Positions 19,420-27,754 of a stretch of DNA of 32,826 nt are shown here, piece after piece. The DNA lies in NCBI GenBank assembly GCA_030643245.1, contig DAOWME010000004.1, positions 1 through 32,826 on the forward strand, given 5' to 3'. The position numbers and the translations under genes are program-made. Each line of letters starts with the position of its first letter. Position 1 is the stretch's first letter. This stretch comes from Deltaproteobacteria bacterium (GTDB lineage Bacteria > Desulfobacterota > UBA8473). The notes beneath the pieces were generated by a model. That model worked only from the letters and a program-made list of their open reading frames with translations. It did not search any database and was not told the DNA's origin.

Positions 19420-19689
19420 TTATTGGTAATATCGACCTATGAGCTTCTGTACTTCTTGAGCCGTAGGGACTGTACCTCGAAAATCAGCAATCTGGTTAGA
19501 TTCTTCATCTTCTATGATCATGGTCGGTGTTGCCATAACACTATAGTATGCCCCCTCTGCCAGCCCATTCACAGTATCCAAATCAAAAATTGCCACTTTG
19601 ATGCCTTCTTCCTCCAATATACTCCCAACGCTTTTGGCAGAAGGACACTTAGAACAGTTAGATTTCCAGAATATCTTTACAGATCCCAT
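19420..19689 (-). CDS. Small thioredoxin/glutaredoxin-like protein of the nrd cluster
   Basis: 89 residues with a redox CxxC (C12, C15 in NCSKCPSAK), a beta-alpha-beta pattern, and the cis-proline region ATPTMII (about 53-59) that marks thioredoxin-fold proteins. Placed between nrdD and nrdG, it is likely an electron donor or disulfide reductant for the anaerobic ribonucleotide reductase, in the manner of NrdH, though class III enzymes of the E. coli type use formate. A strong ribosome site (AAGGAGAGGAG) precedes the ATG. The role is inferred from position. Confidence 0.82.
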   Translation of the reverse strand: MGSVKIFWKSNCSKCPSAKSVGSILEEEGIKVAIFDLDTVNGLAEGAYYSVMATPTMIIEDEESNQIADFRGTVPTAQEVQKLIGRYYQ

Positions 19690-19757
19690 AAATCTCCTCT
19701 CCTTTTTTACACTTCACCCCGATTGTTCGCTATATGATGGGCGCAATATGACGGGGT

Positions 19758-21908
19758 TCAGTGAGATTTTTGCCTAATATTAATGATATCTGATTCTCCG
19801 TCCTTAAAGAACCCCTGATTTCTAAACCGCTCGTGGAGTTCTCCAATTTTTCCCTTGTTCCAGCTTGAGGTCTTTGTGAAATAGCCAGTAATTCTTGTGA
19901 TACCTTCTACCTCACCGGAACCGCAATACCTGCATTTCTCCATTAACCCCCTGGCTGTCTTACCGCAAGACGAGCAGGTTGTAAATTCAGGAGAAAAGGC
20001 TATCTGATCATTTAAGGTGCGTTTAAAAGTTTTTGTCACAAGGTTTGCCAATGATTCCTTTGATGGCCTCGCCTCACCCAGCCATATATGGGTCAAGGCC
20101 CCTGCCTCTATGAGCGGATGAAAAAGCCCTTCCTTTCTCACCCGTTCGATCGGATTCATCCTGGACGAGACGGGAAGATATGTGGAATTTGTATAATAGA
20201 CCTCTACTTTCGAAATGTCTCCTTTGACGATGTGACCCGATTCCGGCGAATGGTATCTAAGATCCAACTTGGCAAAACGATAAGCGGTGCTCTCTGCCGG
20301 TGTTTGTTCAAGGACAAACCTCATCCCGTGCTTCTTTGTGAACTTATCGACCAATAATTTCATGTGAGCGATTATCTTTAGCCCAAACTTCAGAGCAGTC
20401 TCAGAGTGATCCAGCTCCTCACCTGTATGAATCTTGACCAGCTCATTCAACCCTAACATCCCGATCAAATATGTCGCTCTATGCATTCTCAAATAGGGAG
20501 AGCCATCTTTGTCCATAGTGAGTAATGCCAGGGGACCCTTTTCCTTGAGGGATAGCAACTTTTCTATAAAGGCCTTCTTTTGTAGATGGGCCTGTACCGC
20601 CATTTCCATGAAGTCGGAGATATTGGAGTATAGCTTGGTATCATCTCCCTTTGCCAGGTATCCCATTCTGGGTAGGTTTAAGGTTATGTTTTGAAGAGCC
20701 GTATATCTCATCTTCCACGGCTCCTTTGCATCCTCAAGATCTGAATCCTCCAGTTTGAAGCTCAATCTGCAACACTCCGAAATCTTCGCTGTATCACCCC
20801 TGTCAAATACGAAGTAAGTATTTCCTTTTTCACTTGCAATATCACATATATGGTTTAAAAACGCTTCATGGCCCTCAGTCTGGAAGAACTTCTCTGTAAT
20901 ATGGACCAGAGGTTTAGGGAAGAAGAAAGGTCTGCCGACTCCGTCCCCTTCTTTGAATACATCAAAAAGAAACCATACGAACCTTTGGGCCTCTTCCAGG
21001 TAATATCCGTAAGGTTTCCCGGTATATGTGCCGCCAGGACCGATAGCAGGGACATCTTCAAAGTGTTTTGGAATTTCCCAATAAAGATTAATATCCGTGA
21101 AGATTGCCTGTCCCCCACGGGCCACTGCCTGCTGGGAAAATTCAAAGACAAGCATTTGGGCCAACTGTCTAACTTCTTCGTCGCGTAATCCTACCAGGTA
21201 AGGGGCAAAGAATAGATTAACAGCATCCCACCCGATGGCGCCGGCAAAATTGCTCTGTAATGCAGCAGCGAACTTCACCATATGGGCTAACAGAACTTCC
21301 GGATGCTTGGCCGGTTTTGCTATGGAGAGGGAGTTGGGGAGGTTCAGGCCGAATCTCTTGATATACTCCAGTGACTGCCCTGAGCAATAAGGGCGGTCTA
21401 TAAACCCCAGATCATGGATATGAATATCTCCATGCATATGGGCATCCCCGATCTCTTGTGAAAAGACATTTAACAAAGCATATTCTTTTTTAATCATTTC
21501 TGCCAGAGTCAGGTTTGTAGCTTCAGGGCCATGAGGTACGTTGGCATTCTCTTTGTTGGGGTTTAGGATGAGTTGATCTACGTCATAAAGGGGAACCCCT
21601 AAACGGGTATGCATCTTCCTGGCCTGTTCCAAACCCCTTTCTATGAGTTTGGCATCTACCAATTCCCTTATGAGAGGCGCTGTAACAACCTTGATCTGAT
21701 AATCAATAATCTGAATTTCTACTTCTTTGCTGATCTCTTCCGCAGTATCGATATCAATAAGGGTCTCTTTTACCAGGGCATCAACGATTCGCTGCCTCTT
21801 CCAGTCCAAAAGATCCTCTTTAGAGGTTCGGACAAAAAGAGCCATATCGGTGGTTTCTTCGTCCATTCTTGCCTTATTATGTACATCAATCCCTCTCAAC
21901 GTATTCAT
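19758..21908 (-). CDS. nrdD: Anaerobic (class III) ribonucleoside-triphosphate reductase
   Basis: Reduces ribonucleoside triphosphates to deoxyribonucleotides under anoxic conditions with a glycyl radical. The 716 residues begin with an ATP-cone (about 26-115, VRTSKEDLLDWKRQRIVDAL), the allosteric module. The catalytic barrel includes IHIHDLGFIDRPYCSGQSL and TFVFDRG-like parts (TYFVFDRGD). The C-terminal zinc site is C645, C648, C659, C662, and the radical glycine is G675 in RITGYFTK. GGAGG lies seven bases before the ATG. Two NrdR-type boxes cover its promoter. This enzyme implies a strictly or facultatively anaerobic life. Confidence 0.97.
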   Translation of the reverse strand: MNTLRGIDVHNKARMDEETTDMALFVRTSKEDLLDWKRQRIVDALVKETLIDIDTAEEISKEVEIQIIDYQIKVVTAPLIRELVDAKLIERGLEQARKMHTRLGVPLYDVDQLILNPNKENANVPHGPEATNLTLAEMIKKEYALLNVFSQEIGDAHMHGDIHIHDLGFIDRPYCSGQSLEYIKRFGLNLPNSLSIAKPAKHPEVLLAHMVKFAAALQSNFAGAIGWDAVNLFFAPYLVGLRDEEVRQLAQMLVFEFSQQAVARGGQAIFTDINLYWEIPKHFEDVPAIGPGGTYTGKPYGYYLEEAQRFVWFLFDVFKEGDGVGRPFFFPKPLVHITEKFFQTEGHEAFLNHICDIASEKGNTYFVFDRGDTAKISECCRLSFKLEDSDLEDAKEPWKMRYTALQNITLNLPRMGYLAKGDDTKLYSNISDFMEMAVQAHLQKKAFIEKLLSLKEKGPLALLTMDKDGSPYLRMHRATYLIGMLGLNELVKIHTGEELDHSETALKFGLKIIAHMKLLVDKFTKKHGMRFVLEQTPAESTAYRFAKLDLRYHSPESGHIVKGDISKVEVYYTNSTYLPVSSRMNPIERVRKEGLFHPLIEAGALTHIWLGEARPSKESLANLVTKTFKRTLNDQIAFSPEFTTCSSCGKTARGLMEKCRYCGSGEVEGITRITGYFTKTSSWNKGKIGELHERFRNQGFFKDGESDIINIRQKSH

Positions 21909-22032
21909 AAAATGCCTCCATGAGCTAAAAACGACTTTGAAAACATCAAATCGTCCTTACTGAAACGTGATGCAAAACGGTAAGGAAAGAGGTTTTCAAA
22001 TGCGCTTTAAATATGTCACAAATTGCTAATTT

Positions 22033-22048
22033 ATAGCCTATATTGTAT
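22033..22048 (-). promoter_or_regulatory. NrdR-type box, proximal
   Basis: On the minus strand it reads ATACAATATAGGCTAT, a half-degenerate NrdR box. Its start lies 32 bp from that of the second box, the three-helical-turn spacing typical of NrdR boxes. It would lie just downstream of the predicted nrdD transcription start. Confidence 0.55.
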
Positions 22049-22056
22049 AATTAGTT

Positions 22057-22085
22057 ATACTATACCACAATATATAGTATGTCAA
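22057..22085 (-). promoter_or_regulatory. nrdD promoter with embedded NrdR box
   Basis: On the minus strand TTGACA (22080-22085), 17 bases, TAGTAT (22057-22062), a near-consensus sigma-70 promoter. The spacer contains ATACTATATATTGTGG (22065-22080), close to the NrdR box consensus. Repression by NrdR-dATP at this site would block polymerase binding. The leader to the nrdD start is about 140 bases. Confidence 0.75.
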
Positions 22086-22100
22086 GGAAAAAATTGACAT
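22079..22100. promoter_or_regulatory. Inverted repeat overlapping the nrdD -35 element
   Basis: ATGTCAA (22079-22085), eight bases, TTGACAT (22094-22100) is a perfect 7-bp inverted repeat whose left arm contains the -35 hexamer. It could bind a dimeric regulator of unknown identity. A run of 11 G (22101-22111) follows directly. Confidence 0.4.
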
Positions 22101-22111
22101 GGGGGGGGGGG

Positions 22112-22376
22112 AGTCTGAGAGAAAAATAAAAGTGCAAACGCCATGAGGGGTGAGGGTTCTGACGTAGCTTGGACCCTCATCTTGTCTATTGGATGAGTAA
22201 CCGAAGCTATAGAGAAACATTAAAGAGGTTCTGAGACAGACGAGGATATTCTATAAAATCCTGTTATGAAGGCCCTGAAGAGCCAGCAAACATAACGATT
22301 TATGATGTGTGTCTGAAAAAGCAGAAATAGACAAGTGAGAAGTAGAAGATCCCTAAGGGGGGAAAACGCGAATCCG
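22112..22376. other. Unassigned intergenic DNA upstream of nrdD
   Basis: Between the G11 tract and the mutase small-subunit gene I see no gene. One inverted repeat TGAGGGT (22147-22153) / ACCCTCA (22169-22175) with a 15-base loop is present. No known riboswitch, including the B12 box, could be recognised on either strand. Confidence 0.4.
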
Positions 22377-22790
22377 TCACAATACGCTTCTTTCCCTCTT
22401 TATTCGCTCCATGATATGGTCAACAATTACCTCTCCCGGTGTCCCCTGTCCAAAAAGACCCGTTATACCCATCTTCTCCAATATTGGCTTGTTTTCTTCT
22501 CCTATTCTGCCACCACCAAACACGCATATGTCACCAGCGTCTTTTTCCTTCAATAGCTCCACTACCGAAGGGAAGTAAACCATATAGAGGTCGTCATTGA
22601 GATAACTCAAAACGATGCCGTCAACATCTTCATCTATGGCGGCATTCACGATTTCTTCAACTGTATGAAACGTACCTATATATATTACTTCTATGCCTGC
22701 TTTTCGTAATTCCGATGCTACGTATAATAGTCCGCGATCGTGGCAATCAAGTCCAGGCGCTCCCGCCAACACACGTATTTTTCTTTTCAC
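22377..22790 (-). CDS. Acyl-CoA mutase small subunit, B12-binding domain
   Basis: 137 residues of the cobalamin-binding fold that carries adenosylcobalamin for a separate catalytic subunit. The base-off motif DxHxxG is D15, H17, G20 in GLDCHDRG, with H17 as the lower axial ligand of cobalt. The SxL motif (LSYL, about 61-64) and the VFGGG phosphate-binding turn are also present. After SxL, NDDLYMVYFP replaces the SGAHM-type sequence of methylmalonyl-CoA mutase, so this is a divergent member. The start is GTG 22790, preceded by CGGAGGTG. It lies 21 bases after the large-subunit gene, as in archaeal-type and 2-hydroxyisobutyryl-CoA mutases. Confidence 0.88.
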   Translation of the reverse strand: MKRKIRVLAGAPGLDCHDRGLLYVASELRKAGIEVIYIGTFHTVEEIVNAAIDEDVDGIVLSYLNDDLYMVYFPSVVELLKEKDAGDICVFGGGRIGEENKPILEKMGITGLFGQGTPGEVIVDHIMERIKRERSVL

Positions 22791-22811
22791 CTTTTCACCT
22801 CCGTATCAACG

Positions 22812-24482
22812 TTAAAAAGGATATTCTATCATTTTATAGGGGTCATAATCATATCCATTTGCCATGCGTATTACGCCAACAATCTCACCCAAAGTAGCGT
22901 CGGCTCTAAGCGCTCTGTTTATCGCCGGAATAAGGTTATGCTTTTCTCCTTTCTCTGCTTCGCTTTTGAGGTTTTCTAAGGCATTTTTCGTCGTTTTCTT
23001 ATCTCTTTCCGCCTTGAATTTTCTTACTTGCCTCGCTCTTTCTTCTGCCACGTTTATCTGTTCCTCCGGGGGTCTGTATTTCTCCATATCTATTGTTACT
23101 TCTTGTTCCTTTGGCACTATGAACTCATTTACCCCCACCACATATCTCTCCTTAGTTTCTAACTCCTCCTGCCTTTTCGTCGATTCTTTTTCCAATTCCC
23201 CACGCATCCATCCTATCGCTTTGAGAGCGCCACCCCTTCTCTCCAACTCATCCACTAATTTCCATATCTCTTCCTCTATCTTCGATGTCATCCATTCAAC
23301 GTAATAGGAGCCCCCTAGGGGGTCTGCGGTAGCAGCGACACGGGACTCATGGGAGAGAATATGATGGATGTTCAAACAAGTTAGCGCCTCTGGTTCAGTT
23401 AACAGGTGATGAGGCTCCCCATATCCACAGGGGTCAAAGGATTGAAGACCTCCCAAGACGCAGGCTAAGGATTGCAAGGCTATCCGAATGACGTTATTCA
23501 CAGGCTGCACCACGGTGAGCGAATCCCCTTCAGTATGTGCAGACAAATAAATCCGCATGGACTTAGGGTCCTTTGCTCCGTATTTTTCCCTCATCAGCTT
23601 CGCCCATAACCTCCTAGTAGCTCTGAATTTCCCTATCTCCTCGAAGAAGTCTATATCACAAGAGCAGCCAAAAACATTTATGCGAGGCGCAAAATCATCT
23701 ATGTTATAGCCTCGATCAATCATACGGTCTATGTATTCACGGATGATAGCCACGGTAAATGCTATCTCCTGGACTACATTTGCACCATAGTCGGCCAGGT
23801 TATAAGGATTCGGTGCGAGGGGGTGCAACTTGGACGTATGTTTTATGGAATGTTCTATGACGTCAGTGGATAATTTTACACTTAACTCCTCAGGGAAATG
23901 TTCGACATTAAACATTGTAAGCGCAGAGAAGAGGTATTCATTGATGAATGATCCACTCAGTTTTTTAAGTTCATGCCCCATATCCTCTGCATAAGTAACA
24001 AAAGCGGCATAGATAACCGGTCCTGCCATAGTAGGGGTATTTTGTGATAAACTAATGTCTTCCGGCGATATCCCATCGAAGTAATCATAGAAGTCCTTGA
24101 GCATGGAGAATGATATCCCCGTAACACCGGCATTATATTGGCCTAAAGGATGGTCAGCATCCAAGCCATGACCTGTGGGTGCATCTGACTGCCAATACAG
24201 CCCTGTTTCTCCGTGCTCGATTAGATATTTCCATCTTTTGTTTGTATCCGAAGGTAAACCAAGCCCTGTAAATACACGCTTTGTCCATAATTTCCCACGA
24301 TACATATCGCTCCAAATACCCCTTGTATAAGGATATTCCCCGGGATTGCCCAAATCACGCTGGTAATCTATGTCCTTAATATTTTCAGGGCTATACACCG
24401 CTTTTATTGGTATACCGGAGATGGTTTTAGTTATTGGGCATGGTTCGAACCGTTTTTCTGGTTTTGTCTTTTCTTTTTTCAT
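22812..24482 (-). CDS. Acyl-CoA mutase large subunit, methylmalonyl-CoA-mutase-like, variant active site
   Basis: 556 residues aligned along the catalytic barrel of methylmalonyl-CoA mutase: YPYTRGIWSDMYRGKLWT (50-67), DADHPLG, FAPRINVF, RATRRLWAKLM (287-297), NNVIR and DPLGGSYYVE (387-396). With P. shermanii numbering recalled from knowledge, Tyr89 becomes F71, as in isobutyryl-CoA mutase. Arg207, which binds the substrate carboxylate, becomes M190 or F191 depending on a one-residue gap. Tyr243 is kept as Y227, but His244 becomes N228. The enzyme should still rearrange a CoA-thioester carbon skeleton by a radical route, but probably not methylmalonyl-CoA. The ribosome site is AGGGGGT. No MeaB-type chaperone gene is nearby. 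Confidence 0.88.
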   Translation of the reverse strand: MKKEKTKPEKRFEPCPITKTISGIPIKAVYSPENIKDIDYQRDLGNPGEYPYTRGIWSDMYRGKLWTKRVFTGLGLPSDTNKRWKYLIEHGETGLYWQSDAPTGHGLDADHPLGQYNAGVTGISFSMLKDFYDYFDGISPEDISLSQNTPTMAGPVIYAAFVTYAEDMGHELKKLSGSFINEYLFSALTMFNVEHFPEELSVKLSTDVIEHSIKHTSKLHPLAPNPYNLADYGANVVQEIAFTVAIIREYIDRMIDRGYNIDDFAPRINVFGCSCDIDFFEEIGKFRATRRLWAKLMREKYGAKDPKSMRIYLSAHTEGDSLTVVQPVNNVIRIALQSLACVLGGLQSFDPCGYGEPHHLLTEPEALTCLNIHHILSHESRVAATADPLGGSYYVEWMTSKIEEEIWKLVDELERRGGALKAIGWMRGELEKESTKRQEELETKERYVVGVNEFIVPKEQEVTIDMEKYRPPEEQINVAEERARQVRKFKAERDKKTTKNALENLKSEAEKGEKHNLIPAINRALRADATLGEIVGVIRMANGYDYDPYKMIEYPF

Positions 24483-24525
24483 ACTTAGTTACCCCCTATT
24501 TAAAGTGTATGAACTAAAACTGCTA

Positions 24526-24703
24526 TTGAATCTCCACCAGGAAATGGCACTTTTTCGCAATCTTTGCATCAGTCTGCGGGATTGTTTGTACGGCGTAAGT
24601 TTATGTGCCTCCGCACAATATTTTGAGCTCGCAAAAAATTGCTTATTTCTGAGTTGGAAACTTGTGAGCGCCTATTTTCAGAGAAGCTCATTAGTGGATG
24701 GGC
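24526..24703. mobile_element. Diverged family 1 element upstream of the mutase genes
   Basis: CCACCAGGAAATGGCACTTTTT at the left recalls the family 1 left end, and AAAAAATTGCTTATTTCTGA with GTTGGAAAC matches the inner part of the copy at 27529-27721. The right side contains TTAGTGGATGGGCAC. It is a degenerate copy without coding capacity and lies directly upstream of the mutase operon. Confidence 0.55.
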
Positions 24704-24802
24704 ACGATTTACTTGAAAACCAGTAAAAGATATGATTACATATACTTGTTATGACGTCAACTCAGTTTTTCTCAACCCGTATAAATCGTGCCAAGAAAAA
24801 CC

Positions 24803-24988
24803 TAAGGGACGTGGCCGAAATAACTTCCCCATTTGTACATCTCATCTTCAGGCCATCTTTGACCGATCTTCAAACACAAAATCCTCGAAATAGGTAAGAC
24901 TATTCCTGTGGTTTTGTATTTTCAGATCGAACAAATCTGACCTAAGTCTGAGCGCCAACTTGAGGAAGTTATTTCGGCCTCGTCCCTA
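24803..24988. repeat. Family 2 foldback element, complete copy
   Basis: Inverse orientation relative to 7065-7249. It opens with CTAAGGGACGTGGCCGAAA and closes with TTTCGGCCTCGTCCCTAAG, and contains CATCTTCAGGCCATCTTTGA, AAAATCCTCGAAATAG and AAATCTGACCTAAGTCTGAG. A family 3 piece (24987-25007, GCGCCGGCTGCTTGTTAT) follows at once. The hisHF start lies about 55 bases downstream. Confidence 0.85.
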
Positions 24989-25044
24989 AGCGCCGGCTGC
25001 TTGTTATAATTACCCTTATGAGAGTAAAAATATGGAGACATAAA

Positions 25045-26619
25045 ATGATCACATTATTAGACTATGGTGCAGGAAATGTCAGAAGCGTCATTAACGCTTT
25101 AGAGAGCCTGGGCGAGACCGTTAAGGTTGTCGCAAGCGGTGAGGACATCCTGACAGCAGAAAAGCTGGTTTTCCCCGGGGTGGGCGCCTTCGGCAGCATG
25201 ATGGAAATCCTTAAGAAAAATAAATTAGTCGAACCTTTGAGGGAGTATCTCTATTTCGATAGGCCTTTTCTCGGTATTTGCTTGGGTTTACATGTCCTCT
25301 TTGACTCCAGTGAAGAGGCCTCTGACATCAGAGGACTGGGGGTTATTCCTGGGACAGTAAAACGGTTTATCATTAACCTTTCTGTACCTCACATCGGTTG
25401 GAACAACCTCAATATCAAGCAGCCCTCACGAATCTTCGATGGGCTTCAAGGTGATGAAAAATTCTATTTTGTCCATTCATACCACGTAGTACCGGAGGAT
25501 GATTCGGTTGTCCTTACAACAACCGACTATGGGTATAAGTTTACAAGCAGTATTCAAAAAGGGAATATTTTGGCTACCCAATTTCACCCGGAAAAGAGCG
25601 GTATCTCCGGGCTAAGTATTCTGCATAACTTTTTGAATACAAACAGGGCGAGAAAAAGGCTCGTCCAGGTGCAGGGAGAAACGCGGTTGGCCAAAAGGAT
25701 CATTGCCTGCCTGGATGTAAGATCCAACGACGAGGGAGATCTGGTGGTTACAAAGGGGGACCAGTATGATGTCAGGGAAAATGGGTCAGTGAGAAACCTA
25801 GGAAAGCCGGTTGAATTGGCGAGACGGTACTATGAGGAAGGTGCTGACGAGATCACCTTCCTCAACATCACAGGATTCAGGAATTTTCCTTTGGAAGATA
25901 TGCCGATGCTCGAAGTGCTCCGGCAGACCTCGAAAAATGTCTTTATTCCACTGACCATCGGCGGAGGGATTAGAGATTATACGGACAAAAACGGCCGTAA
26001 ATACTCGGCTCTGGAGGTTGCCTCTGAGTACTTCAGGTCAGGCGCAGACAAGGTTTCTATTGGGAGCGATGCTGTTCTCATAGTTGAAGAGTACATGAGA
26101 ACGGGGCGAAAGACAGGCAGGAGTGCCATCGAAGAAATATCCAGCGTATACGGCAATCAGGCCGTCGTTATCTCGATAGATCCCAGGCGAGTCTATGTGA
26201 AATCAAGTAGTGAGGTCAAACACCAGGTAATTGAGTCTTCTGTTCCGGGTCCTAACGGCGATCGGTACTGCTGGTATCAGTGTACCATCAAGGGAGGACG
26301 TGAAGGGAGAGATCTGGATGCGGTGACCCTGGCACAAGAATGTGAAAAGTTGGGAGCAGGAGAAATCCTGCTGAACTGCATAGACAGGGACGGGACAAAT
26401 ATGGGGTTTGATATCGAGTTGATTAACGCAGTCAAAAGGTCAGTTTCCATACCGGTAATAGCCTCAAGCGGTGCCGGTTGCAGGGAGCATTTCCATGAAG
26501 TCTTTACCCTAACAGAAGCAGAATCTGCATTGGCCGCAGGCATCTTCCATCGAAATGAAGTTTCTATTGGGGCGGTAAAGGACTATCTTAAAGGCAAAGT
26601 GGAAATCCGGCCTGTTTAA
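25045..26619 (+). CDS. hisHF: Fused imidazole glycerol phosphate synthase (HisH-HisF), eukaryote-type
   Basis: Makes imidazole glycerol phosphate and AICAR from PRFAR, with ammonia from glutamine, in histidine synthesis. The 524-residue protein joins the glutaminase (1-about 200; C79 in GICLGL, H181 and E183 in QFHPEK) to the cyclase barrel (about 214-524; D224 in IACLDV, D379 in ISIDPRR). Most bacteria have two separate genes. The cyclase carries insertions typical of fungal and plant HIS7, such as [19 protein letters not shown] and [22 protein letters not shown] 25045 follows GGAGA by six bases; an upstream ATG at 25018 is less likely. No other his gene is near, and the stop is four bases from a convergent gene. 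Confidence 0.95.
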   Translation: MITLLDYGAGNVRSVINALESLGETVKVVASGEDILTAEKLVFPGVGAFGSMMEILKKNKLVEPLREYLYFDRPFLGICLGLHVLFDSSEEASDIRGLGVIPGTVKRFIINLSVPHIGWNNLNIKQPSRIFDGLQGDEKFYFVHSYHVVPEDDSVVLTTTDYGYKFTSSIQKGNILATQFHPEKSGISGLSILHNFLNTNRARKRLVQVQGETRLAKRIIACLDVRSNDEGDLVVTKGDQYDVRENGSVRNLGKPVELARRYYEEGADEITFLNITGFRNFPLEDMPMLEVLRQTSKNVFIPLTIGGGIRDYTDKNGRKYSALEVASEYFRSGADKVSIGSDAVLIVEEYMRTGRKTGRSAIEEISSVYGNQAVVISIDPRRVYVKSSSEVKHQVIESSVPGPNGDRYCWYQCTIKGGREGRDLDAVTLAQECEKLGAGEILLNCIDRDGTNMGFDIELINAVKRSVSIPVIASSGAGCREHFHEVFTLTEAESALAAGIFHRNEVSIGAVKDYLKGKVEIRPV

Positions 26620-26623
26620 CCAC

Positions 26624-27364
26624 CTATTTCTTGCGTTTATCCCTTATGTAAATAGCTTTTGATTGACCATCTCCAATCGGCCGTTCGTCTACTTCAAAAA
26701 GCTTAATTGCATTAATTAATTCACCCAGCCTTTTATACCCGTAGTTGCGAGGATCGAATTCCGGTGATTGTTTGGCAATATTGCTACCAACTGGTGCAAG
26801 ATGAGCCCATCCACTGTCATCAGAAGATGCTTCAACAGAGTTTCTTAACAAATTTACAAGCCTTGTGTCTTGTTTGAGTTCGTTAGCAGGTTTGCGCGCA
26901 ATTGTCTCGCTATCATCTTCCTTAGAACGTAACACTTCAGTGTATATAAATTTGTCACATGCGGAAACGAATGCTTCAGGAGTTTTTTTCTCACCAAATC
27001 CATATACAAGAAGACCAGACTCTCTTATCCTTGAAGCTAATTTTGTAAAATCACTGTCGCTGGATACTATACAGAAACCATCAAATTTACTTGTGTAGAG
27101 CAAATCCATTGCATCGATTATCATTGCGCTATCTGTAGCATTTTTACCTTTTGTGTATCGAAATTGTTGTATTGGCTGAATCGAGTACTGTAATAGCACT
27201 TCTTTCCATCCTCTCAGGTCCGGAATTGTCCAGTCCCCATAAATTCTTTTGACGTTAGCTGTCCCATACTTTGCTATTTCCGCCAGGAGGCTATTAACGA
27301 TTGATGGTTGAGCGTTCTCTGCGTCTATTAATACGACCAATTTTTCTGTTGAACCGTTCGTCAT
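26624..27364 (-). CDS. NYN-domain (LabA/DUF88-type) putative ribonuclease with C-terminal OST-HTH/LOTUS-like domain
   Basis: 246 residues. The N-terminal NYN/PIN-like domain (about 8-145) shows the acidic residues expected for metal-dependent RNA cleavage: D14 in VLIDAENAQ, D78 and D84 in NATDSAMIIDAMDLL, and D103/D105 in IVSSDSDFTKLA. The C-terminal region (about 165-240, GYKRLGELINAIKLFEV) fits an OST-HTH/LOTUS RNA-binding domain. Such proteins are widespread and mostly unstudied in bacteria; RNA cleavage is inferred. A good AGGAG site precedes the ATG. It is monocistronic, followed upstream by two tandem miniature elements, and converges on hisHF with a four-base gap. Confidence 0.88.
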   Translation of the reverse strand: MTNGSTEKLVVLIDAENAQPSIVNSLLAEIAKYGTANVKRIYGDWTIPDLRGWKEVLLQYSIQPIQQFRYTKGKNATDSAMIIDAMDLLYTSKFDGFCIVSSDSDFTKLASRIRESGLLVYGFGEKKTPEAFVSACDKFIYTEVLRSKEDDSETIARKPANELKQDTRLVNLLRNSVEASSDDSGWAHLAPVGSNIAKQSPEFDPRNYGYKRLGELINAIKLFEVDERPIGDGQSKAIYIRDKRKK

Positions 27365-27381
27365 ATTTTACTCCTATTAAC

Positions 27382-27526
27382 TAGTGTTCATCCAGAAATG
27401 GTCTTTTTGCCCAATATCTGCGTTATGCGAAAAAAATAATCCTCAGAATATCAAATATATGCCTGCGGTTATTTTTTTCGCATGCCTTGATCTTGAACAA
27501 AAATCCTCATTTCTGGATGGACACTA
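27382..27526. mobile_element. Family 1 miniature element A
   Basis: The ends TAGTGTTCATCCAGAAATG and CATTTCTGGATGGACACTA (27508-27526) are near-perfect inverses, starting and ending with TA. Inside, ATGCGAAAAAAATAA and TTATTTTTTTCGCAT form a second perfect foldback. 145 bp, no gene. A near-identical left part recurs at 32556-32640. Confidence 0.88.
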
Positions 27527-27528
27527 AA

Positions 27529-27721
27529 TAGTGTTCATCCAGAAATGGCCCTTTTTCCCCTGAGCTGCGTTCTCCTCAGGTTTCCGCCTGCGACGTACGA
27601 TCATGTACGCCTCGGCGCAAACCGTCGTGCGGCCTTGCTCAGAGAAAAAATTGCTCATTTCTGAATTGGAAACCAACTCGTTCCCTTTTCTCAAGAAGTC
27701 CATTTCTGGATGGACCATTAG
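27529..27721. mobile_element. Family 1 miniature element B, tandem to A
   Basis: It begins TAGTGTTCATCCAGAAATGG two bases after element A and ends CCATTTCTGGATGGACCATTA. The GC-rich interior differs from A (CTGCGTTCTCCTCAGG, CGCCTCGGCGCAAACCG). An additional inner copy of the end-like sequence GCTCATTTCTGAATTGG suggests a composite history. It lies 35 bases beyond the hrcA stop. Confidence 0.82.
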
Positions 27722-27754
27722 ATAGAAAACTCTGTGAAGTTTCTATAAAGACAC

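Noticed and set aside
22112-22376. Cobalamin riboswitch near the B12 mutase and nrdD
   Set aside because: No B12 box or matching stem pattern was found on either strand.
22377-24482. Simple annotation as methylmalonyl-CoA mutase
   Set aside because: Key substrate residues (Arg207, Tyr89, His244 equivalents) are changed, so that specificity is not supported.
24370-24726. 118-residue plus-strand frame
   Set aside because: Half is antisense to the mutase gene and the rest is a degenerate miniature element.
27524-27718. 64-residue minus-strand frame in element B
   Set aside because: It lies entirely inside a palindromic repeat with no ribosome site or conserved motif.
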